NCBI GenBank assembly: GCA_947034895.1
Contig: OX344764.1
Location: 64,833,348-64,897,347, forward strand
Direction: 5' to 3'
Source of the DNA: Rhytidiadelphus loreus
Taxonomy: Eukaryota; Streptophyta; Bryopsida; Hypnales; Hylocomiaceae
Length of the DNA: 64,000 nt
The position numbers and the translations under genes were made by a program. This document shows, piece after piece, positions 26,041-38,528 of this stretch. The notes under the pieces are model-generated. The model was not told where the DNA came from. It saw nothing but the letters and a program-made list of their open reading frames with translations, and made no database searches. Every line of letters begins with the position of its first letter. Positions within the stretch are counted from its first letter, which is position 1.

Positions 26041-27200
26041 AATTTCAATTTTATTAATATAACTTATTTTATGGCCCGCAGGACTATTGTCGTACAAAAG
26101 ACCCTAAGTCCGCGGTCTATGACCCTATGATTGTGCCGAAGGACCTAAGGCCATGGGCTATACCCTACGACCGCGAGGGCAACAGGTCGGGATTTCAAAT
26201 CCCTAATTTGGGAATCATCTTCTTCGCATCCAATTGCCGATTCACGGCAAGTACCTCCGCTCCGATCTCTCGAGTCTCCGATCGCTTTTCCGATCGCTTT
26301 TTCGATCAAAGATTCCGATCTCAGTTACAGACCCTTGTCGCTACGTTTGGGAAGGTCACCGCAAGCCTGATCGGGAGTCACAGCGTAGGCCTTCAAATTC
26401 AAAACCAACAGTAGTCTCAAATTTTTAAATAAAATTAAACTCACCCGTACTTTGATTTTCAATCACCCAAACTATCAATTGATCCTTGATCAGAATTCCA
26501 ATCCCAAACGCCTCGTACACACGCACCGATCCTCCCGCAGCCTCCTCGCTGATCTGCACTTTATAATCTGATCACTAGATCGCCTCAGATCATCAATGAA
26601 AACTCCCAGCGTTTCCTGAGGCAATTTCGATTCAAGATTTCAAAACCAGTTTGTCCGTTTTTTAATTCTCAATCCCACTCTGACTATCAATCTCTTCTCC
26701 AAACTTCTGCAGGCTCTGTTGATCTTCTCATACCAATCCAACACTCCAATCAATTCCTCCAAACGTTCAGATTCTCAGTCAATGCTACATGCACCATTTT
26801 AACTTTTTGATCACAAAACATGCCGAACTGGTTTGCCGATCGCTGGTCCAAAATTTGTAATTTTTCAATTGACAGACACCACAAAAATTCAAACAGAACC
26901 ACTTTCACGATCACAAAATTACAGAAGAAAATGTTTTGTTTCAAAAACACAGAGAGTAAATGGCTCCCAATGAACACAGTTCAAAATTACGCAAATGCTC
27001 AAAACAATACACACAAATTTTGCACCAACAGATTTAAATTAGATCGCACAAAATTTTCAAACATGTATTTCCTCCTAAAATATTGTGTCACAATTTTTAA
27101 TTTTTTGTGTCTTTAAAAGCCAGGAAGAAGGCTCACGTCCCTTCCAATCGTTTTTCATCCAATTTTTTTATCTCTTCCATCCACTTCACACCCCTTTCAT
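26041..27200. other. GC-rich island with repeated TTCCGATCG motifs, no proven gene
   Basis: Composition shifts at about 26,090-26,420. Short direct repeats CGATCTC/CCGATCGCTTTT cluster at 26,260-26,320. The plus frames 26,127-26,414 and 26,234-26,428 overlap in different frames; neither shows a domain. Likely the counterpart of the island at 20,601-21,760. Confidence 0.35.
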
Positions 27201-28919
27201 CCATTTTTTCCTATTCACACTATAAAGTTTGAAAACTACTTTTTAGATTACTTTTAGCTCCTTTCTACTTTTTAGTGTTTTCAGCCTACTTTTAAGCTAT
27301 TTTTCTTACTTTTAGACTACTTTCTACATACTTTCCAATAAAAACTAAAAAGTAACCTAAAAAGAAAAATCTTTATTCTACAGTATTTTTCTAACGTCAC
27401 TTAAATTTAATTTTCCATCAGTTTTAATTAATTAACAGTTTGCCTCCATTTCACACATAATAATTAGTCCTAATTATGCATTCACAACCAATTGCAAACA
27501 ATTCAATTTAACTTCCTCACAACAACACTCATGTTATCACAGATGTAATCAACAATCAAGCTTATACAATTTGAATATAATTGGTACATTTGACCATTTC
27601 TATCACTCGCATTTATTCAACAATTTGATCGTCTTTTCTAACACAATAACTATTTGCTTAATAAGCACAAGTAAACCCCATGTTCACAGTATTAATTCGA
27701 TTTGCCTTCTCCGTTTCAGTTTCCCGATGACAGCGCATTCACAGACTCGATTTGCAATTTGAGTATGCACAAGATGGTGGATAATACACGCAATGCACAC
27801 TCACACACACACAAATTGATCATAGACTCTTAACAACCAATTGCACTTCCTGCAATAATGAAACTTAACAATTCGATGCTTCCACGATTCCAATTAGATC
27901 TCACACACACACAGTACACAACAATTTGAAAAGATCATATTCTTATTACAAGTATTAACAAGATTCACAATTTGAAAGATTAAGTCGCACAAAAACTGAA
28001 GACACAAAAATCAATAATGCTCCACCAAGAGTGAGAAAATGAAAAACAATTTGACTAAGTACCTACAGCCTTCCCTAGAAAGGTGTTCAAGTTGTCTTGA
28101 TTCAAATCTAATTGGAGTCTTTTAAAATCCCAAAATTCTATTTGCCCTCACACTTAGCTAATATATGCTAGTTAATCCACTATAATGGAATCATTACATC
28201 AATTTGCCGGTTTTCACACTAGAACAACAATTCGACTCAAAATTAAATTTTTTACTATTCTACACACACGAATATAGCCCGTCAATTAATAAGCTAAGCC
28301 TAATTGATAGAAAACTAAATAAGACCTACATATTATTCTTAAATTTGTTATAGTCTAAGTACAGTAAAAATAATTTGTGAAGTAATTTGACAAAGTTCAC
28401 TGAGAATTAAATTAAGTCTATACATATCAAAATGGTTATGTATTAAATTTGACATCTAAGATTTGTAAGCTATGTGAACTTACACATACAAAATCTCTAG
28501 TAGTTGGGATTCTTTTTAATTGTTGGAAGTTGGTTTAATTGACAGTTTATGATTAGAGTCAAGTCGATAGTGTAGCTCGTGGTAGGTGGCAAGTCAACTG
28601 CGTCTTGTAAGTGGATACTTTTCACGGTTAGAGGGCAAGTTTATTTGCCATGAGTCTCCAAATTGGAAGTAAGGCTAATTGACCCAACCTTGTCCAAATA
28701 AAAGGACTGAGACAAATTAACTTAAAGAGAATGAAACAAATTGGCTTATGAAAATAATTAAGTAGAATACCAGAAAAGAATCAATTTTTTTCCAATGACT
28801 AATATACAATTAATTTGACATAAAATATTAATTTTTTAAATATAAAATTAATTATTAAAATTAATATATTAAATTAAGGAAATTGAAAAAGAAATTCCTT
28901 TAATATAATAAAAATAGTG
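27201..28919. other. No gene seen
   Basis: AT-rich sequence with CAATTTG-like motifs and a short CA run at about 27,797-27,812. Chance frames only. Confidence 0.35.
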
Positions 28920-29215
28920 TAACTATGAATATGCTTATATATTATTATTAAGTGGCTAGAGCATGCATAAAGACAATTTGACTTGAGAATTGACATGAGC
29001 CATATACTAGATAAGACTATGACGCCATACATTTGTATCTATAATATAGCATTGGTATTTGGACTGTGAAAAATTGACATTAGGTGCATTTTTTGAGTTT
29101 CTTTTGGAAAACGAAACATAAAACGACATAGATAAGTATTTATAATACGAAACGAGTGACCTTAGTCATGAAACACTAGATTTATTAACCTTTCCTAAGA
29201 AAATTGACCCTTAGA
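28920..29215 (-). repeat. Diverged dispersed repeat (copy 3 of 3, inverted)
   Basis: Read on the minus strand, this matches 12,470-12,800 block by block: GGAAAGGTTAATAAATCTAG (29,174-29,195), then a GACTAAGGTCACTCGTTTCG block, ATACTTATCTA, TCATGTCAATTCTCAAGTCA and GCATGCTCTAGCCACTTAAT. Confidence 0.5.
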
Positions 29216-29834
29216 TTCCTTGTTTTTTTGGATTTTGTCGAATAGGCAAAATCTACATTACAAAAGTCCACCAACAACAAGTGATAGAGACAACAGCTAC
29301 GTACTAAACTATTGTTCTGTGTTACCGCTTTAGATCAATTCTTAAAAACCAGAGCAAGGGTGTTGTATTGGCCCAACCTAGACTCTAACACAAAGAGTGC
29401 CACTTGGGCCTTAGGCGCCAGACTCAGACTTCATATAAGGTAGTATACTCTTAGTATGTTTTTAATCACTTTGAGAGATGATTGCTTTTTTTGAGGAAAC
29501 TAAACTCCTCAAAGCAATTTTTAGTACATTTTTGTAGGAAGAATGGTGCATTTGGCATCTAACCCAAGTCGTTTCATATTTTTTGGACCTAAGTGGAATT
29601 AATTATGAATGTTCAAAGATTTTTGTAGTAGGTACCTATTTGAGCCCATACCTCTCTCATAATCGATTCCCTCACAAGTTGTAAAGAGATGTAGAGAAAC
29701 AAAGGAGATTTATTTCTCTTGCAATAAAATACTCTTTGTTCTGATCCTCTGAATGGTTGAAGAGGTATGCTTGAAAATTTTCAAGGCAATTTTTAAAGAA
29801 TCTATTTTTGGTTCCCGGACTGCCCAAACACAAA
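29216..29834. other. No gene seen
   Basis: AT-rich. The 132-residue minus frame (29,672-30,070) lies mostly inside a dispersed repeat and has no domain. Confidence 0.35.
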
Positions 29835-29836
29835 AA

Positions 29837-30027
29837 ATGACATATCATACAATAACTTTTTAACCATACAGTCAAAAGTTGTGAAAATTGTTGGACCTTA
29901 AAACTACTCTTCAGGCACATGTTGTGTGAAAATTTCAAAGAATAAAATAAAAATTCCATTTGTAGTGAGCTACCCAAAATCACTATCTTGTCAAAAAAAA
30001 GGCAATTTGATCCTTTAGGGGTTAACA
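29837..30027 (+). repeat. Copy of the right half of the 4,629-5,714 repeat
   Basis: It matches 5,515-5,712, sharing TGTGAAAATTTCAAAGAA and GGCACATGTTGTGTGAAAAT, and ends with CCTTTAGGGGTTAA, the inverse of the left end TTAACCCCTAAAGG seen at 42,983. Confidence 0.55.
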
Positions 30028-30417
30028 AGCAGGGTACCCTTTTTGCAAGATACATTTTGACAGAGTGCAAATATAATCATCCATTTCCAACCATTGAACC
30101 CTTAAAGGACGAAGGGGTGGCCTTAGAAATCATCCCTTTTCATTTACCATATGCATAGTTGTCTTTTGTAGTAGAAAAAAACACTAATTAGAAATTAAAG
30201 AACCCAAGAGTTTTTTGCTAGTTGCTATTCAAATCACCTTTATTCTTTTATCCAAAAATCATCTCTTATGTGGAACTATAGAAGACCTCCCTTTTCCACA
30301 ACAAAACTCTAAGTCTTCTATGACCTTTAAGAATTAAAGAGGTTATTTTTTTGGTCTTGTGGCATTTGGACAAACAAGTGTCAAAGTTCTTGAATTCCAA
30401 AGTTTTTATGGAATCAA

Positions 30418-30785
30418 AAATTAAATTAAATTACCTTTTTTTTTTTTAAAACATGACTTTGCACTTGGTATGTCCAAACGCCACAAATCAAAGTCAGTGC
30501 AATCTTTTGTGCTTAGAACTATCCATTCATGCCTACTTTGTGGCGTTCAAACCTACATTGTGAAAATTATAGACCTTACATATTTTTTAAAATTTTAAAA
30601 TGTAATTAAATTAACTTTTGTTTTATGAAAAAACATAACTTTGTAATGGCATGCTAAAACGACACAAAACAAAGCCATATGCACTTCTATTTCCATAAAG
30701 CCTTCTATTTTGACTATAAATGCAAAGTCCTGCTTGACGATGTAAAAATTATCCTTTTCAAAAGTTTTTTAAAATTAAAAATTAG
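30418..30785 (+). repeat. Two diverged tandem units of about 180 bp
   Basis: Each unit runs from an AATTAAATTA-rich start, through (A)ACATGACTTTG/ACATAACTTTG, a CAAACGCCACAAA/AAACGACACAAA block and a ...AAAGCC/AAAGTC block, to a TTTTTTAAAATT end. The units abut at about 30,600. No coding content. Confidence 0.45.
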
Positions 30786-31883
30786 CAAATTATTTTTCTA
30801 CGTAATAATAATAAACTAGCAGTTGCCACGGAATTCACAAAAGAAGGCATCACTTATTTCCAGTACATAAAAGTTATAAATGATTCATATGTAAGTTCTT
30901 TACAAATGATTTGAAGCAATTTGTTCAAGAATAGCCAATACATAGTGATTTACGAGATGTACTTGAATTCATTTTCACTATGAGTTGTGCATTTAGGGTC
31001 TTGAAACATTTGAGAGCTCCTACTATACAGCCTTTAACTATAGTTTCATGTCCTCATTTGGACAATTATAAGAGGAGTTCTCTAGTTTTGCATTTTTGCA
31101 TTCACTACATACTAATTGATTATCCACCTACACCATGAAATGTTTGGTAATCTTGAGGATCCAAATTTTGGTGACAAAGAATGGTGAAGTAGAAAGAAAT
31201 TATTTGTTTTCACTAAAAACGATCTATTCATAATAGTTTACTTCCTATTTTTTGAAGTATTGCAAACATTTTTTTTCTAATTTATTAAAATATCATATGA
31301 TTTAGTATCTGTAACTTGAACTTGTTTACAACATACATCTTACCTCTTGTTTCCACAATTATTTGTATTTAAGATAATTTTGGAATCATTTTTGGTGAAA
31401 CAATAAGACTATAATTGATTATTCAAATAGCCATTTCATGTTTAACATTTAAACAAAGTTTGAAAAAAGGTTTGACAAATTTTAAATTTTTGTATAAATA
31501 AAACGTACAAGTTATGAAAAATGACAATGTTGTGAGGTGTTAAAAAAAAGTTAACCTAAATAAATCAAAGAAACTTCTAATTTTTATCTAAAATGGTCTT
31601 TGCCGTAGGCTCCAAATGACATCTAAACATAGGATTGTATTAGTGAAGCAAAAAAATTGTCAAAAATTCAAAAATTCCTTTTGTATTCATAATTTTTTTT
31701 TATTGAATTATAAATATAAATTAATCAAACCAAACCAAATAATACTAAGCAAATGCAAATGCTAAATAAGTTGAATATAAAAGGTGAAAAATTCTAACAA
31801 TTAGAATTATGGATTTCAATTTATTTATAAAACATTACAAATGTGAAACTTTTTGTAAAAATCCAATCCAATAAATTGGTGTT
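30786..31883. other. No feature seen
   Basis: AT-rich sequence without supported genes or clear repeats. Confidence 0.35.
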
Positions 31884-34800
31884 CTAATTGTAGTAACAAT
31901 ACCGTAATACACCTCGTTCATAACTATCATGCAAAACAATTCCTTGCCAAGTAGTAGGTTGTCCATGGATGTAATGTGTTTCAATATCACTAGTAAGTAA
32001 TGGCCTACTAGAGAATTCCAAGAACGTTGGAAGTTTTTTTTTCCTACAGACTAGTCTTATATTCACTTAAATTTTTATTCCTAGTAGATATAAGTTTATT
32101 ACAAACCACCTTTCCACGGTAACGGTCCTCTGTACTGCTACTTTCCATCTCATTGCTCTCATCTTCTTATAAGTGTTGTAGCAATATGACTTCTCTGATA
32201 ACACAGATGCCAACTTCTTGTATTGTTGCCAAGTTACAACAATAGTACTTGATGTTATAAACTTGTGGCCATGAGGGCAATATCCAATACCTCCCAACTA
32301 AATTAGCACCTTCAAATCTGCCATCTCAAATGCCACAATAACATCCGTTCTTTTAGGAATAGGTTGCTCCAAAAATTTGTGCAAAATCAAGCGTATTGAT
32401 CTACAATCATCCCCTCTGCTGAATTTCGGTTTTGAATCTAGAAGACACATAGAGGAAAAATTTGATAATTGAGCAATTGTGTTGTCAGTAGCTTTTGGTA
32501 TCTACATTGACAACATTAAAAAAAATTGTATGTAAGCTTTTGTGTACTACAATATCAATTTCTCAACAATATATTTTTTGCATTTTGTACTTAGTCTCGT
32601 GGAAGAACACGCTCTGAATATAAAATATAAACTATAAATACTCAAAATGAATGAAGTTTAGAATAGGCACACATTACGTATTTGTAGAATCTACCATGAA
32701 AAAACTTATAATGTCCTATGAATTCATGGATGAAAAACATTGTAATCTTCATTTTGTAGGTCCAATGGTCCAAAATGTTCAAAGAATGTAATTCAGTGCT
32801 GTCATTTCTTACCAACACATGATCTTCTACTTCATAGCAATTGTCATGGAAAATCACAAAGGAAACCTTTTCAATATCTTTTTAAAATTGTTTAGATGTA
32901 TCATCATTCAGAAGACCATCTTCTATCTAATATTTGAGCAAATATTCTTGTATACTTGGCAATGGTCAATAATCAATGCGTTGTTTCTTTGTGACAAAGA
33001 TTCCTTGAGATTCAAGAACATCCTTGCAATGACAAGGTGACAACAACTTATAAAGTTTTTCCAACTTCGAGGTTTGCAATCTTGAATGTGCTATAATGAT
33101 TATTTTTTTGGTGGGATTCATTGCGTACATTAAAAGTAGGAGTTGTGTATATAACCATATAAATTCATATTAGTTTGTAAACCACAAACTATTGCTATAG
33201 CGACAATAGACTTACAAAATTTTGCAATAGTAGGAGGAAAAAAACTATATTACAATGAAAATATTACCATAGAGAAATCATTACATTTCTTTACCTGTTT
33301 GAACGTTAGGACAAAAATTTATTGTCAGAAGATGTTTTTGGATTTCTTGTATTGCTTTCTGTGGTGGATATAAATTATCATTGTCTTTGGCAACATTTTC
33401 CCTCGCTATCCTATGTGCAGATAGATGTGCAGTGTGCACTTTGTATTTGCAATATGTTACTTCACACAACTTCTAGTTTGTTTTTATGCTCTTATATGAT
33501 GATACGCTTCTTTCAAAATGGTAACACCAATACAAGTCAATCATGTGGGCCATGTCTAACAACATCGTCCAACATTTCTCCATTTCTTGTGCAGAATAAA
33601 ATTTACATTACACACTTATGATGTCTAAATAACAATAGCAAACTAATTTTTTTTAATGTATAAAAAAAAATGATTAATCTAATTATTTGTGTTAGTAGTA
33701 TATTATTATTTTTGATAGATTTGTAATATTTCACCTATAACGTGATATAAAATTGAACTAGTTGGACCAATATATTCTTCCCATTAAATGCGCCATATTA
33801 AGAGTAATGTATGTGCAGTGTTCATGGACTCTTCACTCCAACCACATGTTCTTGTATGCATGAAAAAAAGTCTAGCAATTTGTAGAAGTATTTGTGCAAT
33901 TTTGTACAACCTATGGGTTTGGGGAATTTACACCTTCTCCATACAGTATAGGAGACACCACACAATAAAAAGTTGGTACTTCCCTGCTCTCCAATACGCA
34001 AGCGTGTTTTCCATACCAAATGGCCATCTAGATCCAAGTTGTTTTGAACGGAAAATTGTAATTTCACGTAACGCAATATCCATTTCTCTTGCTAAACCTT
34101 TTTGCACCAAATGATCTACAAAGCTTTTGAAAAGGTTGAGGGGCAAAATGTGCATGGCATTATATACCAAATCAAGGCTTAAATCAAAGCCATACAAGAA
34201 ATATAGTCTCCATAGTTTTGTAAAAGCTGTAATGTTGTGACCTCTTCTTGAATAGTTAGAAGGGGCCAAGTTTGCAACATCTTTTGCCTCCACTAGAATG
34301 TCTTCAATTGTTTGGCGCTTATGTGGATAGTGGACCTCATATCAATTGTTTGGATACAAAACTAGGCCACGTCCTTGTGGTAATTTTCCTATGAGGTGAC
34401 AATGTCAACACGTGTGATAGCCAGATGTTTTGAATCCTCCACTTTACATTGAGTTGGGTGGTCCCCAGTCCAATACATGAGCAAAGCTCTTAGAAATAGA
34501 GGTTCTGGAGTTGCCAAACTATAATCAATGATTTTTGAGGGGTAGTTGTACTTAACTGGAAATCCTTAAACAAATGCAGACTCCAACTCCCTTAGTAAAG
34601 GCTCCAAAAACACTGTTAGAACCCCTTCGTCAAATTCTTTTATAATTTTATCAGAGGATGCATCAGATTTTGCATCAGATTTTGCATTCCACCATTTAGC
34701 AATTCAATTTCCATAGCCTAGAAATCTTTATATTTTGTTGTTGCAGGAAAAAATCCATTCCAATGCGCAGCAATTGCAAAGTTCTTTGGATCTCCCTGTG

Positions 34801-35210
34801 CCCCAAAAAATCAAAATTTTAATTTATGCATGTAATGGTAAGGATTGTAAGAAATTCTATAACATATTTCAAATTCAATACGATTCTTGAATATTTTCCT
34901 AACGTTAGAAAATATATTAAGGCATAGAAAAAGAAGGATTTCAAAGAATTATATTTATGAATCTTACCTGCACAAATGAAGGAGCAATTTCAGTGATGAT
35001 CCCACAAGAGCATTTGATTTGATATATTTGTAAATGATCATTCCACCCTTTTAATAATTTTGCACATTTCGTTGGAAATGCCCAAAATACATGTTGACAT
35101 ATTTGACTAGAGCAATAAATTGGCAATTCCCATTCTACATAGAGATTCCAAATTTTTTGAAGTTCACGCATTCTTCATCCATGCCAGAATTGGGAAATTG
35201 ATGGTGGTTT

Positions 35211-35363
35211 CACTATAAGAAACCCGTGTCAGATTGGACGTATTTTTTTGGACATCATGTCCACAGTGGATGTCACTTTGGATAACGGGTTGTCATGGAT
35301 GATATCACTGTGGACATGATGTCCAAAAAAATACGTCCAATTTGACACAGGTCTCTTGTAGTG
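35211..35363. mobile_element. 153-bp CACTA MITE, TSD TTT
   Basis: It begins CACTATAAGAAACCCGTGTC and ends TCTTGTAGTG. The two ends are inverted repeats of about 58 bp with four mismatches, including TTTTTTTGGACATCATGTCC. It is flanked by TTT on both sides (35,208-35,210 and 35,364-35,366). The short centre has no coding capacity. The terminus CACTATAAGAAACC and the subterminal GGACATC motif match the 4.6-kb element at 39,882-44,492, so it looks like a deletion derivative of that family. It interrupts the transposase pseudogene. Confidence 0.9.
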
Positions 35364-35989
35364 TTTGAAATCCATTCTTTTACGCATCCAATCTTTGCGA
35401 TTCCTCCATACTTGAAGGAATTCATAGCAAGATTTCTTGTTTTCACACATCTTAGCAATCCAAGGTCCAAAAGGTAAGTAGTCAAATGCTAAGGTCAATT
35501 TGCAAACTTTTTGACAAACAAGACATTTACTGCAATAGTGCGTTCAATCTCGTTTAAGTAGTTTTGAATTTCCTCCATTGCATGTATATTTTACCGCTTT
35601 TGCTCCCTCATATATATCTTCGTCACTTGATTCCAAGAGAGTAGGTGCATGTGGAGTGCCGTCTTGACCTGTGCATAATCTATATCGTATTGGACTAATC
35701 ATCCCTTCACCTTTGTAGAAACCTTCTAGTTTATCCCATAATGGAAAATCAAAGCATTCCACGGATCTAGATCCTGTAGATGTATATGCACATGCCAATA
35801 GTTAGTGTCATAATTCACAAATTACATCTATTTGAATATAAGCTCAGATAATTTTGTAATTAATAAAAAATTTAACAAAATAGTACATGCAAATGCTATA
35901 AATAATTAAAAATAATGGAAAAAAATCATTAGGAAAAATACAATTTTATAATATATACGTTTATGTATGATATAATATGGAAAATTTAT

Positions 35990-36215
35990 ACATATGTGTA
36001 TATGATATATAAATTTGTATATATGTGTATATGATATATAAATTTATATATATGTGTATATGATATATAAATTTATATATATATGTGTATATGATATATA
36101 AATTTATATATATGTGTATATGATATATAAATTTATATATATGTGTATATGATACATAAATTTATATATATGTGTATATGATATATAAATATATATATAT
36201 GTGTATATGATATAA
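35990..36215 (+). repeat. 29-bp tandem repeat, about 8 copies
   Basis: The unit is GTGTATATGATATATAAATTTATATATAT (in two parts: GTGTATATGATATATAA and ATTTATATATAT), repeated about eight times with few differences. The flanks share GATATAATATGGAAAAT on both sides. It is nearly all A and T and could be an unwinding region, but is most simply an AT satellite. Confidence 0.85.
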
Positions 36216-36865
36216 TATGGAAAATATAAAAAAATTATAATTTGTGTCTTTTCATTGTTGGATAAAAGGTAGGAAAATAAGGGACTTGCTAGTACAAATG
36301 TTGTCGCAAATCCATTCCATCATAGTTTTGAAGATCAATTTGATTCTCTAGATTTTTTTCAAATAGTTGCTTCAAGATTTTACCTTGTACAGTAATTGAT
36401 ACGTTAGAATCATCAAGATATCCTTGGAAGTTGGAACCCTACCAGGCTACCACCTTATTTTCAATGGCTTTTGCCAAATCCATCTGTAATGAAACGCGAG
36501 GTGGAATCCTACCATTTATAATCCAACCCCAGCCCACTTGTCAACAAGTCAACAACATCTAGTTGAAATTAATCCGAAGAAATTGGAGGGGAATTTGTAG
36601 GTTTGTTAATTGCAAGACTATCTTCACCACCTAACATTGGGAATTCCATATTTCATTCCGAAAAAGGAAAAGAAGTTGGTGAAGAAGGAGAAGATGATGA
36701 TGGAATAAGTAACAGAAGTGTTGTTGGATGCAAGGGTCCTCTTACATCTTCTAAAGAAGAGCCACTATTTGAATGTGATTGATGTCGATAATAAGTGGTT
36801 CTTGAAACTTGTTTTCCACCAAGAGAATATTTTTTGGGATCCATATCTTGAATTCTGCATGACAA

Positions 36866-37306
36866 AATAAAGTTAGATGTGGAATAATCGATGGTCTATA
36901 TTTTTTTTAAATGCAATTAAACTATTGAGAAATTGGTATGCTCATCATAATGAATATGAGATTTTTATATGAACCACATTGATGTGCCGTGATTATTTGA
37001 GACTTAGTATTCAAACAAAAGAGATTTGTACATTTTCTATGCATTAAAAAAGAACGACGACAACACTTAGGGGGTGCACTCCTCGAAAAAAATAAGGATA
37101 TAGGTGCAAACACCCACTAATTTATGGGGGGGTATTACTTTTTTTTTTTTTTTTTTGGCACCCTATGGTTATGTAATTTTCGAATTTGGTTCATTAAAAA
37201 AGGGCCATACATTACTTATAATTTCCAATTGCCATGAATATATCATATGCTTTTTTACTTCAATTTTTTTTTCTACTACATTTTTTTGAACATTCCTTTT
37301 TTTTCT
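36866..37306. other. No gene seen
   Basis: AT-rich upstream side of the transposase pseudogene with long T runs at 37,139-37,157. No CACTA end was found here. Confidence 0.35.
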
Positions 37307-37430
37307 TACTACTCACTTATAGAGAGCTTGGTTTATACTCCCATTTTTTTTCCTCTACTCACTACTAAAGAACTTGGTTTACACTCCCATTTTTTTTTCC
37401 CTACTCACTACTAGAGAACTTGGTTTGGCT
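37307..37430 (+). repeat. Three tandem units of about 47 bp
   Basis: The units share TACTCACTACTA, GA(A/G)CTTGGTTTA(C/T)ACTCCCA and a T run; the third is truncated after CTTGGTTTGG. Confidence 0.75.
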
Positions 37431-37520
37431 CATGGGTCTACAAGTATACACACATTGTGGAAAAAAATGTGGTGAGAAGTTTGTCTCATGAATAAACTTA
37501 GGTTATATTTGCTTGCTTTC

Positions 37521-37676
37521 AGGTAAACTAGCCCATTGCGGACAAAATGGGAGCATGCCCATGGTAGGCAAAATGGTAATTGTGGTGTACTTTTCGGAAC
37601 TTGAATGTACACTACCATTACAATTTTGCCCACAATGGGCATGCTCCCATTTTGTCCGTAATGGGGTAGTTTACCT
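37521..37676. mobile_element. 156-bp foldback (MITE-like) element
   Basis: Left AGGTAAACTAGCCCATTGCG and right end read inward AGGTAAACTACCCCATTACG continue as inverted repeats through GACAAAATGGGAGCATGCCC for about 70 bp per arm, leaving almost no loop. The target duplication is unclear, so the superfamily is unassigned. It contains no gene; it could form a long hairpin. Confidence 0.75.
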
Positions 37677-37825
37677 TATGTGTTGTGTGCCTTGAAACCA
37701 AATGATACATAAAGGAAGATTTTTGTCATTGGGTGCTCATATGGGTGCTATTCAATGAATTAAAATAAAGCAAAAACTTTTTAGTTGCAAAGCGAATAGG
37801 AGACAAGTCCTTTAAAAAAAATATT

Positions 37826-38040
37826 GCAAAACATTCACAATGTTTTAGAAAACATACAAAACATTCAACATCCTTTACAGAACATACAAAGCTGGCTCAA
37901 AACATACAAAGCATTTACAAAACATACAAAGCATTCACTGCTGAAACTAAATCATTTACAAAACATACAAAGCATCCACTACTGAAAATAAAGCATGAAT
38001 CAGATCCTGCAAAGCACACTGTTGAAACTAAAGCAATTTT
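37826..38040 (+). repeat. Degenerate AACATACAAAGC repeats
   Basis: The phrase AACATACAAAGC(A/T) with variable spacers (CATTYACA, CATCCACT) recurs about five times. At about 37,993-38,009 is GCATGAATCAGATCCTG, identical to 45,736-45,752 inside the transposase-like gene, which hints that a shred of a related gene lies here. Confidence 0.5.
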
Positions 38041-38528
38041 GAATCATATAGTATCAATGCAAGCATCAATGATTGACTGTAAAATGCAAGGTAACTTGGA
38101 ATGCATATATCAGTATTGTGTTCATCAACACATTAGAATCAACACAATGCAAGCGAAGTTTTGGGAAAGTTATGGCAACAGTAAAAAAATGGTAAAGCTC
38201 TAAGTTCTAATATAACGTACTGGGCAACCATAACTTGCACAAAACCATGGTTACAGAAAAAGAAGAAAATGACAGCGCACATGCTACTGTAAAGTCTCAA
38301 AATAATATCCGCCAAAAAATGTAGTTTCCACCACCTACATAGCAAACAAGAAAGAATAGCATCATTTTAAGTGCTGAGAACACAATTTGGCAGGAGGAGC
38401 AAGAACTGCCATTGCCACAAAGTGCAACCAATGCTGCAAAATTAGGGTGGAAAAGCTCGGAACGGGAGGAGCATGTTTTTCTACAAAAAATGGAATTAAG
38501 CTTACCTTAGAACCACTAAAACATAGCA
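38041..38528. other. Downstream flank of the F-box-like frame
   Basis: No gene is seen; it may hold the 3' untranslated part or a further exon of the minus-strand frame ending at 38,529. Confidence 0.3.

Larger units (their letters stand above)
31884..36865 (-). pseudogene. Decayed Transposase_21-like (CACTA-type) transposase gene
   Basis: Protein-like blocks lie in order down the minus strand. First, YSLGGKQVSRTTYYRHQSHS from 36,865. Then LAFDYLPFGPWIAKMCENKK with a tryptophan-rich follow-up (35,498 down) and LPIYCSSQICQHVFWAFPT (35,120s). Next LFLRALLMYWTGDHPTQCK (34,500-34,440), the most diagnostic block, like the RAxLMxxTGDHPAQC motif of Transposase_21 proteins of non-seed plants. Then FTKLWRLYFLYGFDLSLDLV and GSRWPFGMENTLAYWRAGKY (34,293-33,928), and C-terminal blocks at 33,469, 32,857, 32,297 and 32,066. 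Many stops and frame changes break the reading, a 153-bp MITE (35,211-35,363) sits in one block, and a 29-bp satellite lies at 35,990-36,215, possibly in a former intron. CACTA transposases bind element ends and cut DNA in the nucleus; this copy is dead. Its own termini were not found. The family call is from remembered motifs. Confidence 0.6.

Noticed and set aside
29672..30070. 132-residue minus-strand open frame
   Set aside because: Most of it lies in a dispersed repeat whose other copy at 5.5 kb has no corresponding open frame.
36001..36210. Replication origin or matrix-attachment site in the AT satellite
   Set aside because: AT-richness alone does not support either; a recently amplified satellite is sufficient.
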